A stretch of 64,000 nucleotides of DNA, taken from NCBI RefSeq assembly GCF_032884065.1, contig NC_088864.1, positions 21,566,994 through 21,630,993 on the forward strand, read 5' to 3'. Under the pieces are notes generated by a model that had not been told where the DNA came from, ran no database searches, and saw only the letters and a program-made list of their open reading frames with translations. This document shows, one piece after another, positions 49,084 through 59,551 of the stretch. The position numbers and the translations under genes were made by a program. This DNA comes from Artemia franciscana. Its lineage: Eukaryota; Arthropoda; Branchiopoda; Anostraca; Artemiidae. Numbering within the stretch: position 1 is the stretch's first letter; each line of letters starts with the position of its first letter.

Positions 49084-49490
49084 GTAAAGCGCAAATACTG
49101 TTCTGGTCTTGAGAAGGCATGTGAGTTATCAGCCCTACTCAGGTTATTAATTTGTGCTTGTTTTGAGTTTTGACTCGGCTATTTATTTTAATTTCTGGTC
49201 TTTCCATTTATGATTTGTGGTAGTTTTACACTTGGAAGATATTTTGACTTTATTTCTGCTCATTGTTGGATTAATGGATCTCTTTACTACTTTTCTTTGA
49301 AGAACTTATTGTGTGAAAAAAGTTTTTTGAATTAATTAGAATAAAAAGCTTTTTCAAAGCACTAAGAAACTTTAAGATGAAAAATGGTCCCCCTCATATA
49401 CAGAATAATTTCTGTTTGTTTTAAGTTTTAATGTTATTCCTTACGAAATAAATTTGTTTCTTTTATTTAATTATAAATTCTTAGAAATTT
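48690..49490 (+). repeat. Family C piece, family E module and family B fragment
   Basis: Family C piece at 48690-48920; family E module at 48930-49340 with a long T-tract (about 49048-49082); then a family B fragment (CCCTCATATACAGAATAATT and TTTTAAGTTTTAATGTTATT blocks) to about 49490. Confidence 0.7.
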
Positions 49491-51830
49491 TAGACAAAGC
49501 TTAATAAAAAAAAAGTACTAAAATCAACTTATAAGAAATAATGCAAAACAAAGATTTTATATTATCCTTCTCACAAGCTTTATCAACATAGTTACTAATT
49601 CCAAATCAACACAAGTACAAGTATCATTATAAAAATAAAACATTTTGAAATTGAAAAGAAAATTATACATGTAATGAATAATATGAAATTCAAGGCTTGG
49701 CAGAAAACCTGCCCCTTTCATTTATATTTTTTAAAAACTCTATTATATCCTAGGCAGCAAAATAACTCGATGAGTGGTATTTATTTTTTCTTTAACAAAA
49801 TCCTTTTTTACTTGTTTTCTTTACTGAAATTTAAGTTTGCTTTAAGTTGCTATCTTTACTGACTGTAGCATTCAATGCAAGGTATTTTAACTGCATTTAA
49901 ACATAAATTCCTTTATTTAGATGTCTGAAAACATTATATAGGCATCTTGATTTTTATGCTGATCCTAAACAGGTGAAATTCAGCAAGTCCAAAGTGACCA
50001 TTTTAAGAGAAGAATATTTTCCAAAACACATACACAGTTCATGCAAAATGAATGGCTAAAATATAGAATTATTTTAGGTTCTTTGGATTGAGTTGATTCA
50101 TTTGAGGCTTCATTCCTTTATATATACAGTTTTACAAAAGCTCTTAGGGGAGATATGCAGATCTTCCCACAGAGGAGAGGAAGCTTGAAGCGCTAAAAAT
50201 TGTTTTGTTAGACCAAAGTATTCCACCTTTTCATGACAAGTCCTTTGGTGCAATATGGAGGGGGAGGGGGAATTTATCCTCAACCTTCTTTCTTTTAGAG
50301 TTATTGATTAGAACTAAGCATCTAATATGGATGCTAAAAGGGTGGCAGCCCCAGTTTTTACAGAAAGATTGTGGGTGCAAAATATGAGCTGATATTCATC
50401 CGCCTACCTGGACAGAGTGGAAATAGTGCTGGATATTCCCCAAGAGCAGGAGTTTTCCAGAGAAGCCTGGCCCCTCTGACAAATTAGAAAATGGTGACAT
50501 GAGATTTAATTTTATCCATTAAAAATCCCCTAGGCCATTATTTTTTAGGGGGTGCACCCTTTCTAAGCAACTGCATTATAGAAGATTTGCTCTATTAAAA
50601 CGGTTGTTGAAGAAAATAGAGACAAACCCCTTTAAAAATAATTATTTTAGTGGTGTCCTTTCTAAATGATAAAAAAAATTAAGCCTTAATAAACTGCAAT
50701 TCTCTACTATTTATATAGCAGGCCAAACATTCAGCTCAAACAGACCAAATCTCGCAGGAACAAATACTACAAGAAATTTTATAAAAAACTAAGAGGGTTT
50801 TATCTTAAAACATCATTTGAACAAGATGTTGCTGCTTCTAAGGAGTAAACATTTAGAAATGGGCTTTGTTTCAGTTAAAGTTAAACTCATGTGTAAAGAG
50901 CAGAAGATTGAGAGAGAGTTAACCTTTATGTTAATTTCTATTCACTTCAAGTATCAACACAACAACCTACTTGCATGAGATTGTTTTTTCTTTATTCAAT
51001 TTGCATCCATCATGAAAGCCAAAACAATTTAGCCCACTATTCTCCCTTATTTTGCTTTCCAGGGCAGAAGATTGTAGGCAGCAATTCACCAAAAAGTCAA
51101 CAAAGATAAAAGAACCCTGTAAAATTAAACTCAGTAGTATCCAGGGTTTAAGACTACAATTATTGATAGCATATCAGGGCATCCCAATTTTCTACAGAGA
51201 AGAGAGGAAAAGATAGATCCAAAGTACTCTCTCTTTTTTTAGACTTCTTTTTCCAATGTCAGACCAAAGATTCCATCATTCAACCCAAAGCTGTCTTTTC
51301 TATTGTTTAAGTTATTTTACAGAAGGCACGGAAGACCTAAGAATAGGGAAAGGCCTGAAGCCTTTCCTATGTTCACAGAAAATGAAATAAATTTTAGTCA
51401 AAAATTTCTAATATAGCCTATTTTCTATAATTTGTAATAGTCTTTGCATATCCAATTTGGACTTGTTTAAAAGTCTTGGCAACAATCTGCAGATATTCTA
51501 TCAGAAATTGATGTTGTGTGGTGGTGTCTACTCTATACCTCAGAAGAATGGTTCCCTTGAGCATACCTATATGTGGTCACTGTTACCTAGTGGGCTAAAA
51601 TTGCATCTATTCTACCACTCTCCTAGTTGGAAGACATGTCACTGGGCCATAGTTCCAACTCTCTTATTTACAAATTTTGTGTATTGTTTGAATCACCATC
51701 TATACAATGGAGCCAAACAGACCCAACTTAATGTCTTATTTTGTTCCAAAGTGTGAATTAGAGTATTTTAGGATACAAAATTGGACTGGAACAAATTTGT
51801 ATTATGACTAAATACAAAATTTTGTCATAC
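49491..51830. other. Sequence without recognised genes
   Basis: AT-rich and CpG-poor. The 99-codon ORF at 51457-51756 and smaller ones have no recognisable domain. Confidence 0.35.
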
Positions 51831-51834
51831 CACT

Positions 51835-53244
51835 GGACTGGAAAGTTGCCCATATCTTGCCAATACACAAAGGAGGTGACAGGACCAAAGCTTCCTTTCG
51901 CCAATCAGTATTGCCTCTGTTCTTGGGAAAACCCTAGAAGGCATTGTAAATACTGCTGTTTTCAAACATTTGGTCACATATAACCTTCTATCAAAACACC
52001 AGCACGGAATCCAACCAGGTAGATCAGTTGAAACAAATCTGATTGGATCAGATAATTACATAACTGAGCTTCTCAACTGAAGTCCCCCAGTTGATACGGT
52101 TCTGCTAGACTTTGCTAAAGCCTGTCATAAAAGGCTCCAGTTGAAACTGGGGTCAATTGGTATTAAAGAGGGTGTGGTGGACTGGATTATGTCTTTCTTG
52201 AAGAAACAAAAGCAGTGGGTCAGAGCTTTTTGTGAAGGTGGTACAGCTTTCTATTTTGAAATAGCAGAGATCTGAGGTGGGGTGCCTCAAGAAACTGTTT
52301 TGGGACCTACACTTTTTGATATCTACATTAACAACTCTTCAAAAAATGTGACTAACAAATTTAGCTTATATGTAATGACTTAAAACATACTGGTCCTGTT
52401 GACACACAGCAGGGTGTAGCCTCAATAATATCAAACCTAGTTTGCTTTCGCAAATGGGCCAGTATATAGAGACTCAAGTTTAATGTTGAAAAACTCAATG
52501 TCATCCATTTTGGAAGAAATAACTAATGACGGCAATATTCAATGCTATCAAATTCCAGTGATAACAGCTGATTTCCAAGAGCATCTCAGATAGAGATTTT
52601 GGGAGTTGTTGTGGATGAAGACCTCAAATTCAACTGCTACACCCCATGCTGTAGTAAGAGGGGCTAACCAGACTCTTGGTATCATCAAGCACACAAGCAC
52701 TAGTAGATCCCCATCAATATTGACTAAACTCTATAAAAGCCAGCTGAAACATAGATTGGAGTATGGAATGTGTATTGCCACACCAATTAATAAAACATAC
52801 CAGACAGCTCTTGAATCTGTTCAAAGATTGGCAACAAAATGCATAAAGGATCTCAAAGATAAAGAGTATGGATGTTGACTGCAGAGCCTGAAGCTACCAA
52901 CTCTGACATACCATAAACACAGAGGCAATATGATAATAACCTATAAGTTGCTCTGGTCTGATGGAAAAGATATGTTTGAACCTGCCTGGCTGTCAAGTAC
53001 TGGAGGTCATTGGGCAAAGCTATTCTGCAAGTTTGCCAAGACAAGAAAAACAACAATTTCTTCTACAATCAAATCATAATTCTGTGGAACAGCCTAAGCA
53101 AGATGACATTAGGATCTATAACAGTCAATAGCTTCAAATCTCAACAAGGACCAGGCAACAAAACCATGGCTCACTCAATGGGATGCAGCAGATGTCCTAT
53201 ACCCCCATCATCACTAACTGGCATACACTGGATTGATTGATATT
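51835..53244 (+). mobile_element. Dead non-LTR retrotransposon, CR1/L2-like RT
   Basis: From 51837 the frames read DWKVAHILPIHKGGDR, LLSKHQHGIQPGRSVETNL, VDTVLLDFAKACHKRLQLKL, GGVPQETVLGPTLFDIYIN, then a damaged active site where the YADD box should be (about 52365-52385). The distal part reads LGIIKHTSTSRSPSILTKLY (within 52606-52878), LKLPTLTYHKHRGNMI, and SFKS plus a W/D-rich C-terminus near 53150-53240. This is the usual order of the RT and C-terminal domains. In-frame stops (for example in AGATCTGAGG near 52272), frameshifts and loss of the catalytic box show it is inactive. No endonuclease region was found, so it is 5'-truncated. Confidence 0.85.
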
Positions 53245-54348
53245 GCTAGCAAGTGTAATTTAAGGTAAAATTAGAAGGTTGCTAGTCTTTTAAAACATCA
53301 GTTGTTGTGTAAATTGATAAGTGTCGTAATTCAAATCTCTATCAGCTTTTGTTGGAAACTAAACTCCAATTCATCCAGTAATAAATCCCCTCATTGCTTT
53401 TTTTTAAGTTATCAGATGTCTATCTTTCAGCTTAGCATAAATTTACTCAAGAGAAATGTTGGCAACATTTTAGTTGACAACTGAATAGCTGAGAAGTGCC
53501 TCCTATAGTTAGAGAAAAAGGTAAACTCAAGTTAAAGGACCAAATTTGTTTAGCTAAAGTTTATATATTTATAGAAAGATGTGTCTTTTATATAACCTGT
53601 AAAGCCTTAGAAACATGAATCCTGACATTTCCTTAAAAATATCTTTCTAAGACATTTTTTTGTAGTCTACATTCATGAAACCTAGAACTAGCCTATTGAA
53701 AATTTTGTTCACAGAACTGAACTAGGCCTACTTTTAAGGATAGTAAAACCATTGTCCATAATGATACTGAATAGCCTAAATATTCAACAGTTGGCTTCTT
53801 GTCAAGGAAAAATGCTAATTAAATAAAAATAGTGCCATTAAACTATATTCCTTTTGATCTTCTTCCAAGGCATCATGAGTTGTGTTTTTGAGAATGACGC
53901 CTTCCCCTTGATGGTCCCAAATGCAGCCCAAATAATATATCTCTCTATTAATTAAATATTGTGATGCGTTGTAGATCAAGGTTCTTGATTGAAAGGGGGT
54001 TTCTGCAGTCTTGACTTGATGAAATATAGGTTTGCATGTATTTAATTGTAATATTGGACAAAAAATATTACATAAAATTATTTTAAAGAGTGGATGACAA
54101 TGGAATGAAACATGGTATAAGCCTAGGAGACAAGCTATACATTAAAAAACATGTTAAGATCCTGGTTAACACATCTTACAGGGGGAAGAACCTTTATCTT
54201 CACTTCTTTCACTGTTGTGCAAATCTTTTTAAACACATTTCTGAAAAATAAACATGGATTCAACCACATTTTTCTGTTTTCAGATATTCTATACCTATAT
54301 CTCATTAAACACCATCAGTGACATCTAATTCTTGTTGTTGTTGTTTAG
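53245..54348. other. Sequence without recognised genes
   Basis: No domain-bearing ORF. The last 25 bases before 54349 (CTAAT followed by a TTG/T-rich tract and TTTAG) look like a splice acceptor. Confidence 0.35.
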
Positions 54349-55356
54349 TTGACATTTGAGCAAATCAACTGCTCATATATGTGTGATCCTCTTTTAAAAT
54401 TTGGGCTTATGAAGCCACATCAGACTGAGTCCCCCCCATGGGAAATGAGTCCTCCAAGCTGTCAAGTAGAACTTATCTATATTAGTAAAGATTTGATTCC
54501 TAATTATGAGATCCAGACTATTTTGGCTGAACACATCTCAAAGGCTTACCCCAACTATAGAAAAATATATACTGATGGATCCGTCCAGAGGGAAAGAGCT
54601 GGAGCAGGAGCATGTATCCCATCCCTGAATTTGAATATTTATTCTCCTCTCCCATTGGGATCTTCTATCCTGTCTGCTGAATTATGTGCCATCCGCCTGG
54701 CCTTGGATGCTCTTATAAATTATAACATTGAATCTGAAAATATACTCTGTCTCTCTGACTCTAAATCAGCATTACTACTGATCCAAAATATTAATAGAAT
54801 TGCTAATGACAAAGATTTATATAATATTAGAAGACAGCTTCTTAATCTTAAGATCAAGGAAAATGAAGTTTATTTTCAACATGTTCCTAGTCATAAAGGT
54901 ATAAAATATAATGATATGGCTGATTCTCTAGCAGCAAAGGCTTCCATGTTATCTCCTAGTCCTTCCTCTGACCTCAATTCACGAGATATTATCAGGCAAA
55001 GATCCAAAGTTAATCACAGTACATTAATGTTATCTCCATTTCATACAAGATTAAATACAGTGCTATATTACCGACTGAAATCAGGTGCCCTACTTCTAAA
55101 TAGCTTGTTATTTAATTGGAAGCTACATCATTCCCCTTTATGCCGAATCTGCTTTTCAACAGAGGAAACAATCCAGCATATTTTATTTGATTGCCAGGCT
55201 CAGAGTGAGGAGACTGTTGCTCTTAAGCGTTTCTGCTCCTTGGCTAAGATTCCAAATACTTATACAGCTATCCTGGATTCTAACCTGCCATGGGAAATTG
55301 ATCTTAAGATATTTAAGGCAGCAATTGATACCTTAAAGAAGAGAAATATTGTTTAA
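54349..55356 (+). CDS. Intact RNase H plus zinc-knuckle-like C-terminus of a non-LTR retrotransposon
   Basis: 335 open codons. The first codon is TTG, so the true N-terminus lies upstream or is lost. Residues about 70-198 form a type I RNase H fold. Catalytic residues are in their expected motifs: Asp76 (YTDGS), Glu111 (SAELCA), Asp137 (LSDSKSA) and Asp192 (NDMADSLA), with the conserved His182 (VPSHKGI). Before it, PPWEMSPPS resembles the PPW linker that precedes RNase H in I/Jockey/R1-type elements. After it, Cys265, Cys268, His277 and Cys282 form C-x2-C-x8-H-x4-C, also usual for these ORF2 C-termini. In the element, RNase H removes RNA from the cDNA hybrid. No RT is found immediately upstream, so this is a 5'-truncated copy or an exon-like remnant. 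It is markedly less decayed than the other retroelements here. Confidence 0.9.
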   Translation: MTFEQINCSYMCDPLLKFGLMKPHQTESPPWEMSPPSCQVELIYISKDLIPNYEIQTILAEHISKAYPNYRKIYTDGSVQRERAGAGACIPSLNLNIYSPLPLGSSILSAELCAIRLALDALINYNIESENILCLSDSKSALLLIQNINRIANDKDLYNIRRQLLNLKIKENEVYFQHVPSHKGIKYNDMADSLAAKASMLSPSPSSDLNSRDIIRQRSKVNHSTLMLSPFHTRLNTVLYYRLKSGALLLNSLLFNWKLHHSPLCRICFSTEETIQHILFDCQAQSEETVALKRFCSLAKIPNTYTAILDSNLPWEIDLKIFKAAIDTLKKRNIV

Positions 55357-55575
55357 TAAGGATTAAAGCTTGAAGAAGTCAATTTTTAATGGGACGCGAT
55401 TTATCCATAGTTTTTGATTGTGCAGAAGAGAGCGGGAATGAGTAGGAAGAGCCGTATTGGTACCGGCCGGCCTAGTGCCTTAAACTGCTGGGGACAGGTA
55501 GCTCAGGTACTCGCACTTCCCACAATCAATAACAGTGTATTATTGTTCATAATCGTATATATCCATTGTTCGCAG
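55357..55575 (+). other. Probable 3' UTR of the RNase H element
   Basis: Follows the TAA TAA stop. It contains a GC-rich patch (GGTACCGGCCGGCCTAGTGC, about 55459-55478) unlike the surrounding AT-rich DNA. No poly-A or short tandem tail marks the end. Confidence 0.35.
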
Positions 55576-55841
55576 ACTGGAGCAGAATAGCGCTTCCAGT
55601 AGCTAGTTTTTGTGAAGAAGAAGTCAAAGAGGTGAAAGGACTTGTTGTTAGTCCATATACCTCCCTACAATTTTTGGAACTGGAACATCACTTTGAGAAA
55701 CACACAAATAAAATTTTGGCACAGGCCATGTCAACACTTAAGATATCTTGGGAGAGTACTAAGATGTTGTACAGAGTGATCTTGCTTAAGTCACTGGCAC
55801 AATTATGTATATCACACCTCTATTCTGCTAATATTGCTTAA
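55576..55841 (+). CDS. Candidate coding exon, unrecognised product
   Basis: A good acceptor (TTGTTCGCAG) precedes an open frame to TAA at 55839-55841. The peptide has a protein-like composition: WSRIALPVASFCEEEVKEVK, then LQFLELEHHFEKHTNK, then LAQAMSTLKISWES. It is acidic/basic amphipathic and may be helical. No family was recognised. GTGAAA after AAAGAG (about 55632) could be a donor, which would make the real exon much shorter. It could also be part of the preceding element's 3' region. Confidence 0.25.
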
Positions 55842-55928
55842 AATATCTGTGAAATGAAACATACTCAGATTTAAATAAGGCTAAAATACAAGAAGAAATA
55901 AATAGATAAAAAGGTCAACTCAATAAAA

Positions 55929-57314
55929 GGTAATATTCTAGTTAATTGACTTCTTGCTATCTCAGAAAGGGTTTAGGTTAGAAAAATGAAACTTACAGGG
56001 ATGAATCTACAGACTAAAGTATGTCCCAGAAGGTGTTTTGAAGCAACTACCTCCACTCTTTCTCCCTCTAGAGGGACCTGACCTTTGATGACCTTTAAAA
56101 ATATGTGTGTTATAAAAGTGAAACCTAGCAAAATAGATCTTCTGCTTAATTGAAGTACAACAAAATTGTTTTCAGCTTCATAACTTTGCTCAATTCCATT
56201 TTACAAGGTTTTAAAGATATGCAAATACATTTCCTAAATTTGAAAAAAAACATTGATATGGCTCAAAATTCTACTTAAATAACAGGAATTGCATTTTCAG
56301 AACTAAAGGCAGAGAAAAACCAGTAAAATTCTAGTCCATTGACTTCTTGCTATCTTGGAAAGTTGTTGGGCTAGAGAATTGAAACTTTCAGGGATGTGTC
56401 TACAGGCTAAAGTATACCCCGGGAAGTTATTTTGAGATCCCTAACTATACCCCTTCCCCCCTCCTCTATATAACGCAGTTTTTTGTGCATTACAGCTTAT
56501 ATTTTGGTCAAATTTGATCCTATATTACTATTAAAAGTGTAAATCCTTGCTTACCTTAGAAAAATTCAACTTTTCACTGTTTTTTAAGCTACTATATTCC
56601 ATAATTAGTTCACCAGCATTGAAAAACAATTATTACCTTTTATGGTATAGTTCAAAATGGAATGTAGGCATTTAAACGCACCCCCTGTTTGAAACGTCTT
56701 ATCTTTAAATGGCTTTTGACAGGGGTAATACAGATAAGACTTTGAACTTTTAAGGGGCTTCTCACTCCGAATTATGATTCGTTGCTACAATTGGGTAAGG
56801 TTTATGTTATATGTGTGTCAATAACATTTATTTTGTAAATCATAACGGCATAGAGAAAGTCAATTTCTTCAAGAAGGCCCAATAATGATTCTTAGAAACC
56901 TGAAGAGAGGCAAAACAGAAATTTAGTGGGAAAAATAAGCATAAGTCCTAAATACGTGATTGACATAACTGCAACGGATACGCTCTCTTGGGGGAGTTTG
57001 GGGAGGGGGTTAATTTGAAAAAATAGAAATATGTATTTGTAACTTACGAATGGGTGATCAGATCTTAATGAAGTTTGATATTTAGAAGGATCTTGTGCTT
57101 CAGAGCTCTTATTTTAAATCCCAACCAGATCCAGTGACATTGAGGGGAGTTGGATGGGGAAACCGGAAATCTTGGAAGACGTGAAAATTAAGGTATCTTT
57201 ATCTTGCAAATGGGTGGTTGGATCTTAATGAAACTTGATATATAGAAAGATCTTATGTCTGAGATGCTTATACAGAAATTACTCTGTATATGAAAGGGGT
57301 TTTTCCTCCTCAAC
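55929..57314. repeat. Left arm of a large inverted repeat
   Basis: Reverse-complementary to 59552-60665. It consists of two related ~110-bp blocks sharing GACTTCTTGCTATCT (at about 55950 and 56340), a unique-looking ~600-bp stretch (56310-56930), a family A segment read on the minus strand (about 56930-57265) and a short family B piece (57268-57314). Identity to the other arm is roughly 90% or more by eye. About 260 bp (56050-56310) are absent from the right arm. Confidence 0.9.
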
Positions 57315-57510
57315 GCCCCGCTTTTTATGCTAAAGTTTGAAACTTTCTGTTAACTTTACTTTTTAAAACAGTAAAAAACTTTAGCATAAACAGCGGGATG
57401 TTGAGGAGGAAAAGGCCCTTTCATATACGGAGTAATTTCTGTTCATTTTAAGTTTTAATGTTGCTCCTTACTTTCAGTTAAAAACACTTGTTTTTTTATT
57501 TAATTTATAC
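57290..57510. repeat. Family B palindrome module
   Basis: CCTCAACGCCCCGC ... TTATGCTAAAGTTT pairs with AAACTTTAGCATAAACAGCG ... GTTGAGGAGG. It is followed by TCTGTTCATTTTAAGTTTTA and CTCCTTACTTTCAG, the same module as at 6223-6420. Confidence 0.8.
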
Positions 57511-57727
57511 CATAGTTTTATAAATATATATTTAAAATTATCAAAATAAACCAAAAATAAGCCCTTAATAAACATTAATTACAACACAAGTATCCAGAAA
57601 AGAAGTTTTACAAAGGAAAGTAAAGGACCATGTTAAACTTAAGACAAGCTTCAACACATTCCTATAATATAAGCTCAATGTTTTGGGAGAAACCAGGAAA
57701 GGAAAATATATAATTAATGAAAAAAAA

Positions 57728-58006
57728 TCAAATAGTTGAGAAAATGAGAATTTTGTCAGCCAGTAGCAAAATATGAAGACGAAAATCAAGCAAATATTTC
57801 GACAAGGACCTCTGAATAATGGAAGTGTTTTCAAACAAAATGAAATGGTGAGGGTTATTGTGCACGTGTTGGGCCAAGGCAGAATCAAAATTCTCGGGCC
57901 TTTGGTGCAAACTATGACTTTGTTGATTGAATATTTGTGTTTCAACAATCCCTTCTCCTAATTGTTGGCGTTTTACCAATATAGAAGATTTAGAAATGTT
58001 ACACAC
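57728..58006 (-). pseudogene. Possible Penelope-like element endonuclease-region fragment
   Basis: The minus-strand frame contains RPENFDSALAQHVHNNPHHF followed by ILFENTSII. This resembles the segment distal to the GIY-YIG core in Penelope-like elements (S-A-[LV]-A-x-H ... N-x-H-x-F-x-F-[ED]-[ND]-x-x-[IL]-I). The GIY-YIG residues themselves are not seen. The match is short; an unrelated origin is possible. Confidence 0.35.
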
Positions 58007-58397
58007 CCCTTAAAATTTGAAAACTGGTATTTTTCACATTTCTGAATCTCTTTCATAGGGTGGTATCCAGGAAATTTCCAAGGGGGAAGGGGTATTAAAG
58101 ATTTTTTTGAGGAATCTTTATAAAACAAAAACTATGAAACGCATGAAAGACTTGTTTATATTCGTTTCGTTACGTTTTTATGAGTCGGAGAAAGGTTTCA
58201 GACCGGGGGGTACATACCCTTTAGCCCTCCTGGATACGGCTTGTTTTTTCCTAGCCTATTTGAATTTAATGGGAAAAGATTGTATTAATTTTTTCACAAC
58301 CTCCCACATATTTACATTCTCATTAAAACAAACAGTCTTCTCAATATTTGAACTCTACATTAATTACTCTTTAAAATATGGGATGACACATGGAAAG

Positions 58398-58480
58398 GTA
58401 ATTACGAGTGGAATAACAATTCCCCCGGAAGCCAGAAAAGCTTTCCAGGATCTGAAAGGAGCTTTTGATGAAGTTATAAG
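58398..58480 (+). CDS. Probable ADF/cofilin-type internal exon
   Basis: The open frame reads VITSGITIPPEARKAFQDLK then GAFDEVI, and ends at an AG|GTAATT donor (58481), phase 2. This fits the start of ADF/cofilin proteins, S-G-[VI]-x-[VI]-x4-[KR]-x2-[FY]-x-[DE]-[LI]-K, where a first intron right after the start Met is common. The acceptor is uncertain: GGAAAG|GTAATT (58397/58398) or ACGAG|TGG (58408/58409); the latter would permit an Ala-Ser-Gly start. Both lack a strong polypyrimidine tract. An in-frame ATG at 58383 also exists. ADF/cofilin severs and depolymerises actin filaments. The following exon was not found in the window, and the piece may be a captured fragment because it lies in the core of an inverted repeat. 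Confidence 0.4.
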
Positions 58481-58639
58481 GTAATTTAGCATTCTTATTT
58501 TTAATACATTTGTGGAAAATTTATAATGACAGAAATATTGTTAAAGACTGCTTACAAATCCGTAAGTTGTTCATAAGTCTTCTTTGTGTTTGATGAGTTG
58601 CAAGATCCCATCTAAGACAGTGTCAAATAACACAATTTA

Positions 58640-58805
58640 GGAGGTGTAAAATGCGTTTTGAAAATATAGCGGGGGGGAATTTGTCATTCTTTTTCAGAAA
58701 ACACAGAAAACACAAATAAAGGCATTTTCAATGAAAATATAAAAAAAAATCTAGAGGGGGAGTATGGGGTGGTTCCCTTGTCCCTCCTGTAATTGACACC
58801 ACTGG
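58640..58805 (-). repeat. Interspersed repeat with AGTGGTGTCAATT end
   Basis: Read on the minus strand it begins CCAGTGGTGTCAATTACAGG and continues with GGAACCACCCCATACTCCCC and an A/T-rich body. It is related to 12766-13085. Confidence 0.5.
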
Positions 58806-58809
58806 TCTC

Positions 58810-58926
58810 AGATTTCTGTTTTGCCTCTCTTCAGGTTTTTAAGAAGCATTATTGAACATGATCAACAGAACAACAGAAATTGCGATCGCTATATGTCACT
58901 TGGTTAATATCAAGTGCCATAAAAAC
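58810..58926 (+). repeat. Arm-edge duplicate plus family A tail
   Basis: 58812-58860 (TTCTGTTTTGCCTCTCTTCA then GGTTTTTAAGAAGCATTATT) is a direct copy of 59938-59978 in the right arm. It is followed by an isolated family A 3' tail (ATTGCGATCGCTATATGTC) with its hairpin at 58897-58916. Confidence 0.7.
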
Positions 58927-59024
58927 AGATTATTCAAGTGAAAACAAAGAAGTAACGTTAATTTTTTCAAAACTTTCTCATAATTATATTAAAAATGAGA
59001 ATGCTAAAATACCTTACAACTTCA

Positions 59025-59490
59025 TTAAAAGTTCCTTTCAGATCCCAGAAAGCTGCATGTAACCAATTTTCCAAACAACACTTGCAATATAAATAGTTCA
59101 TTTATCAGAATATAATCCTTCCTCAGCCCTGCCTGAAAATCTATCATATTACTTTGTGAATCAAACCATTTGTCTAACCTAGAACACAATTCCTTGCTAA
59201 AAAGCTTACTTACACTGTAACCCAAATTAATTCCTCTATAACTACTGTGCAATGCCCTATCACCTTTTTTATAAAATGGAACTAAAATAGATCTAGACCA
59301 ATCCACAGGTCAATTAGATTTACACAACAAGTCCAAAAATATTAAACACAAAATTGGAGTGGTACTCACCCTACACTACTTCCATGCTTTGAATGGAATT
59401 CCCTCCATTCCAGGCAACAAGCCTCCCATCATGATTTTTCATTTCATCAAAATATCCTTCTCTTTTATTTCTGCTATCAACTTGAATCAA
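59025..59490 (-). pseudogene. Non-LTR reverse transcriptase relic (N-terminal RT motifs)
   Basis: Minus strand, from about 59480: YFDEMKNHDGRLVAWNGG, then DWSRSILVPFYKKGDRALHS, SYRGINLGYSVSKLFSKELC and DFQAGLRKDYILINELFILQ. This is the usual order DGxxxxxNGI, W..S.IVP.YKKGD, NYRGI.L...KLF, QAGFR..R...D. Frameshifts and stops are present; the palm core is absent, so it is a short relic distinct from the other RT copies. Confidence 0.75.
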
Positions 59491-59548
59491 AAGCATGGAA
59501 GTAGTGTAGGGTGAGCGCCACTCCAATTTTGAGTTTAATATTTTCAGA
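59335..59548. repeat. Small inverted repeat
   Basis: AAAGCATGGAAGTAGTGTAG and following bases (59489-59548) are near-perfectly complementary to 59335-59392: about 58-bp arms around a ~96-bp loop, next to the right arm of the large inverted repeat. Confidence 0.85.
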
Positions 59549-59551
59549 CTT

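Noticed and set aside
57565..57948. 127-codon minus-strand hydrophobic ORF
   Set aside because: Cys/Phe/Leu-rich low-complexity read overlapping, in another frame, the Penelope-like candidate; no domain seen.
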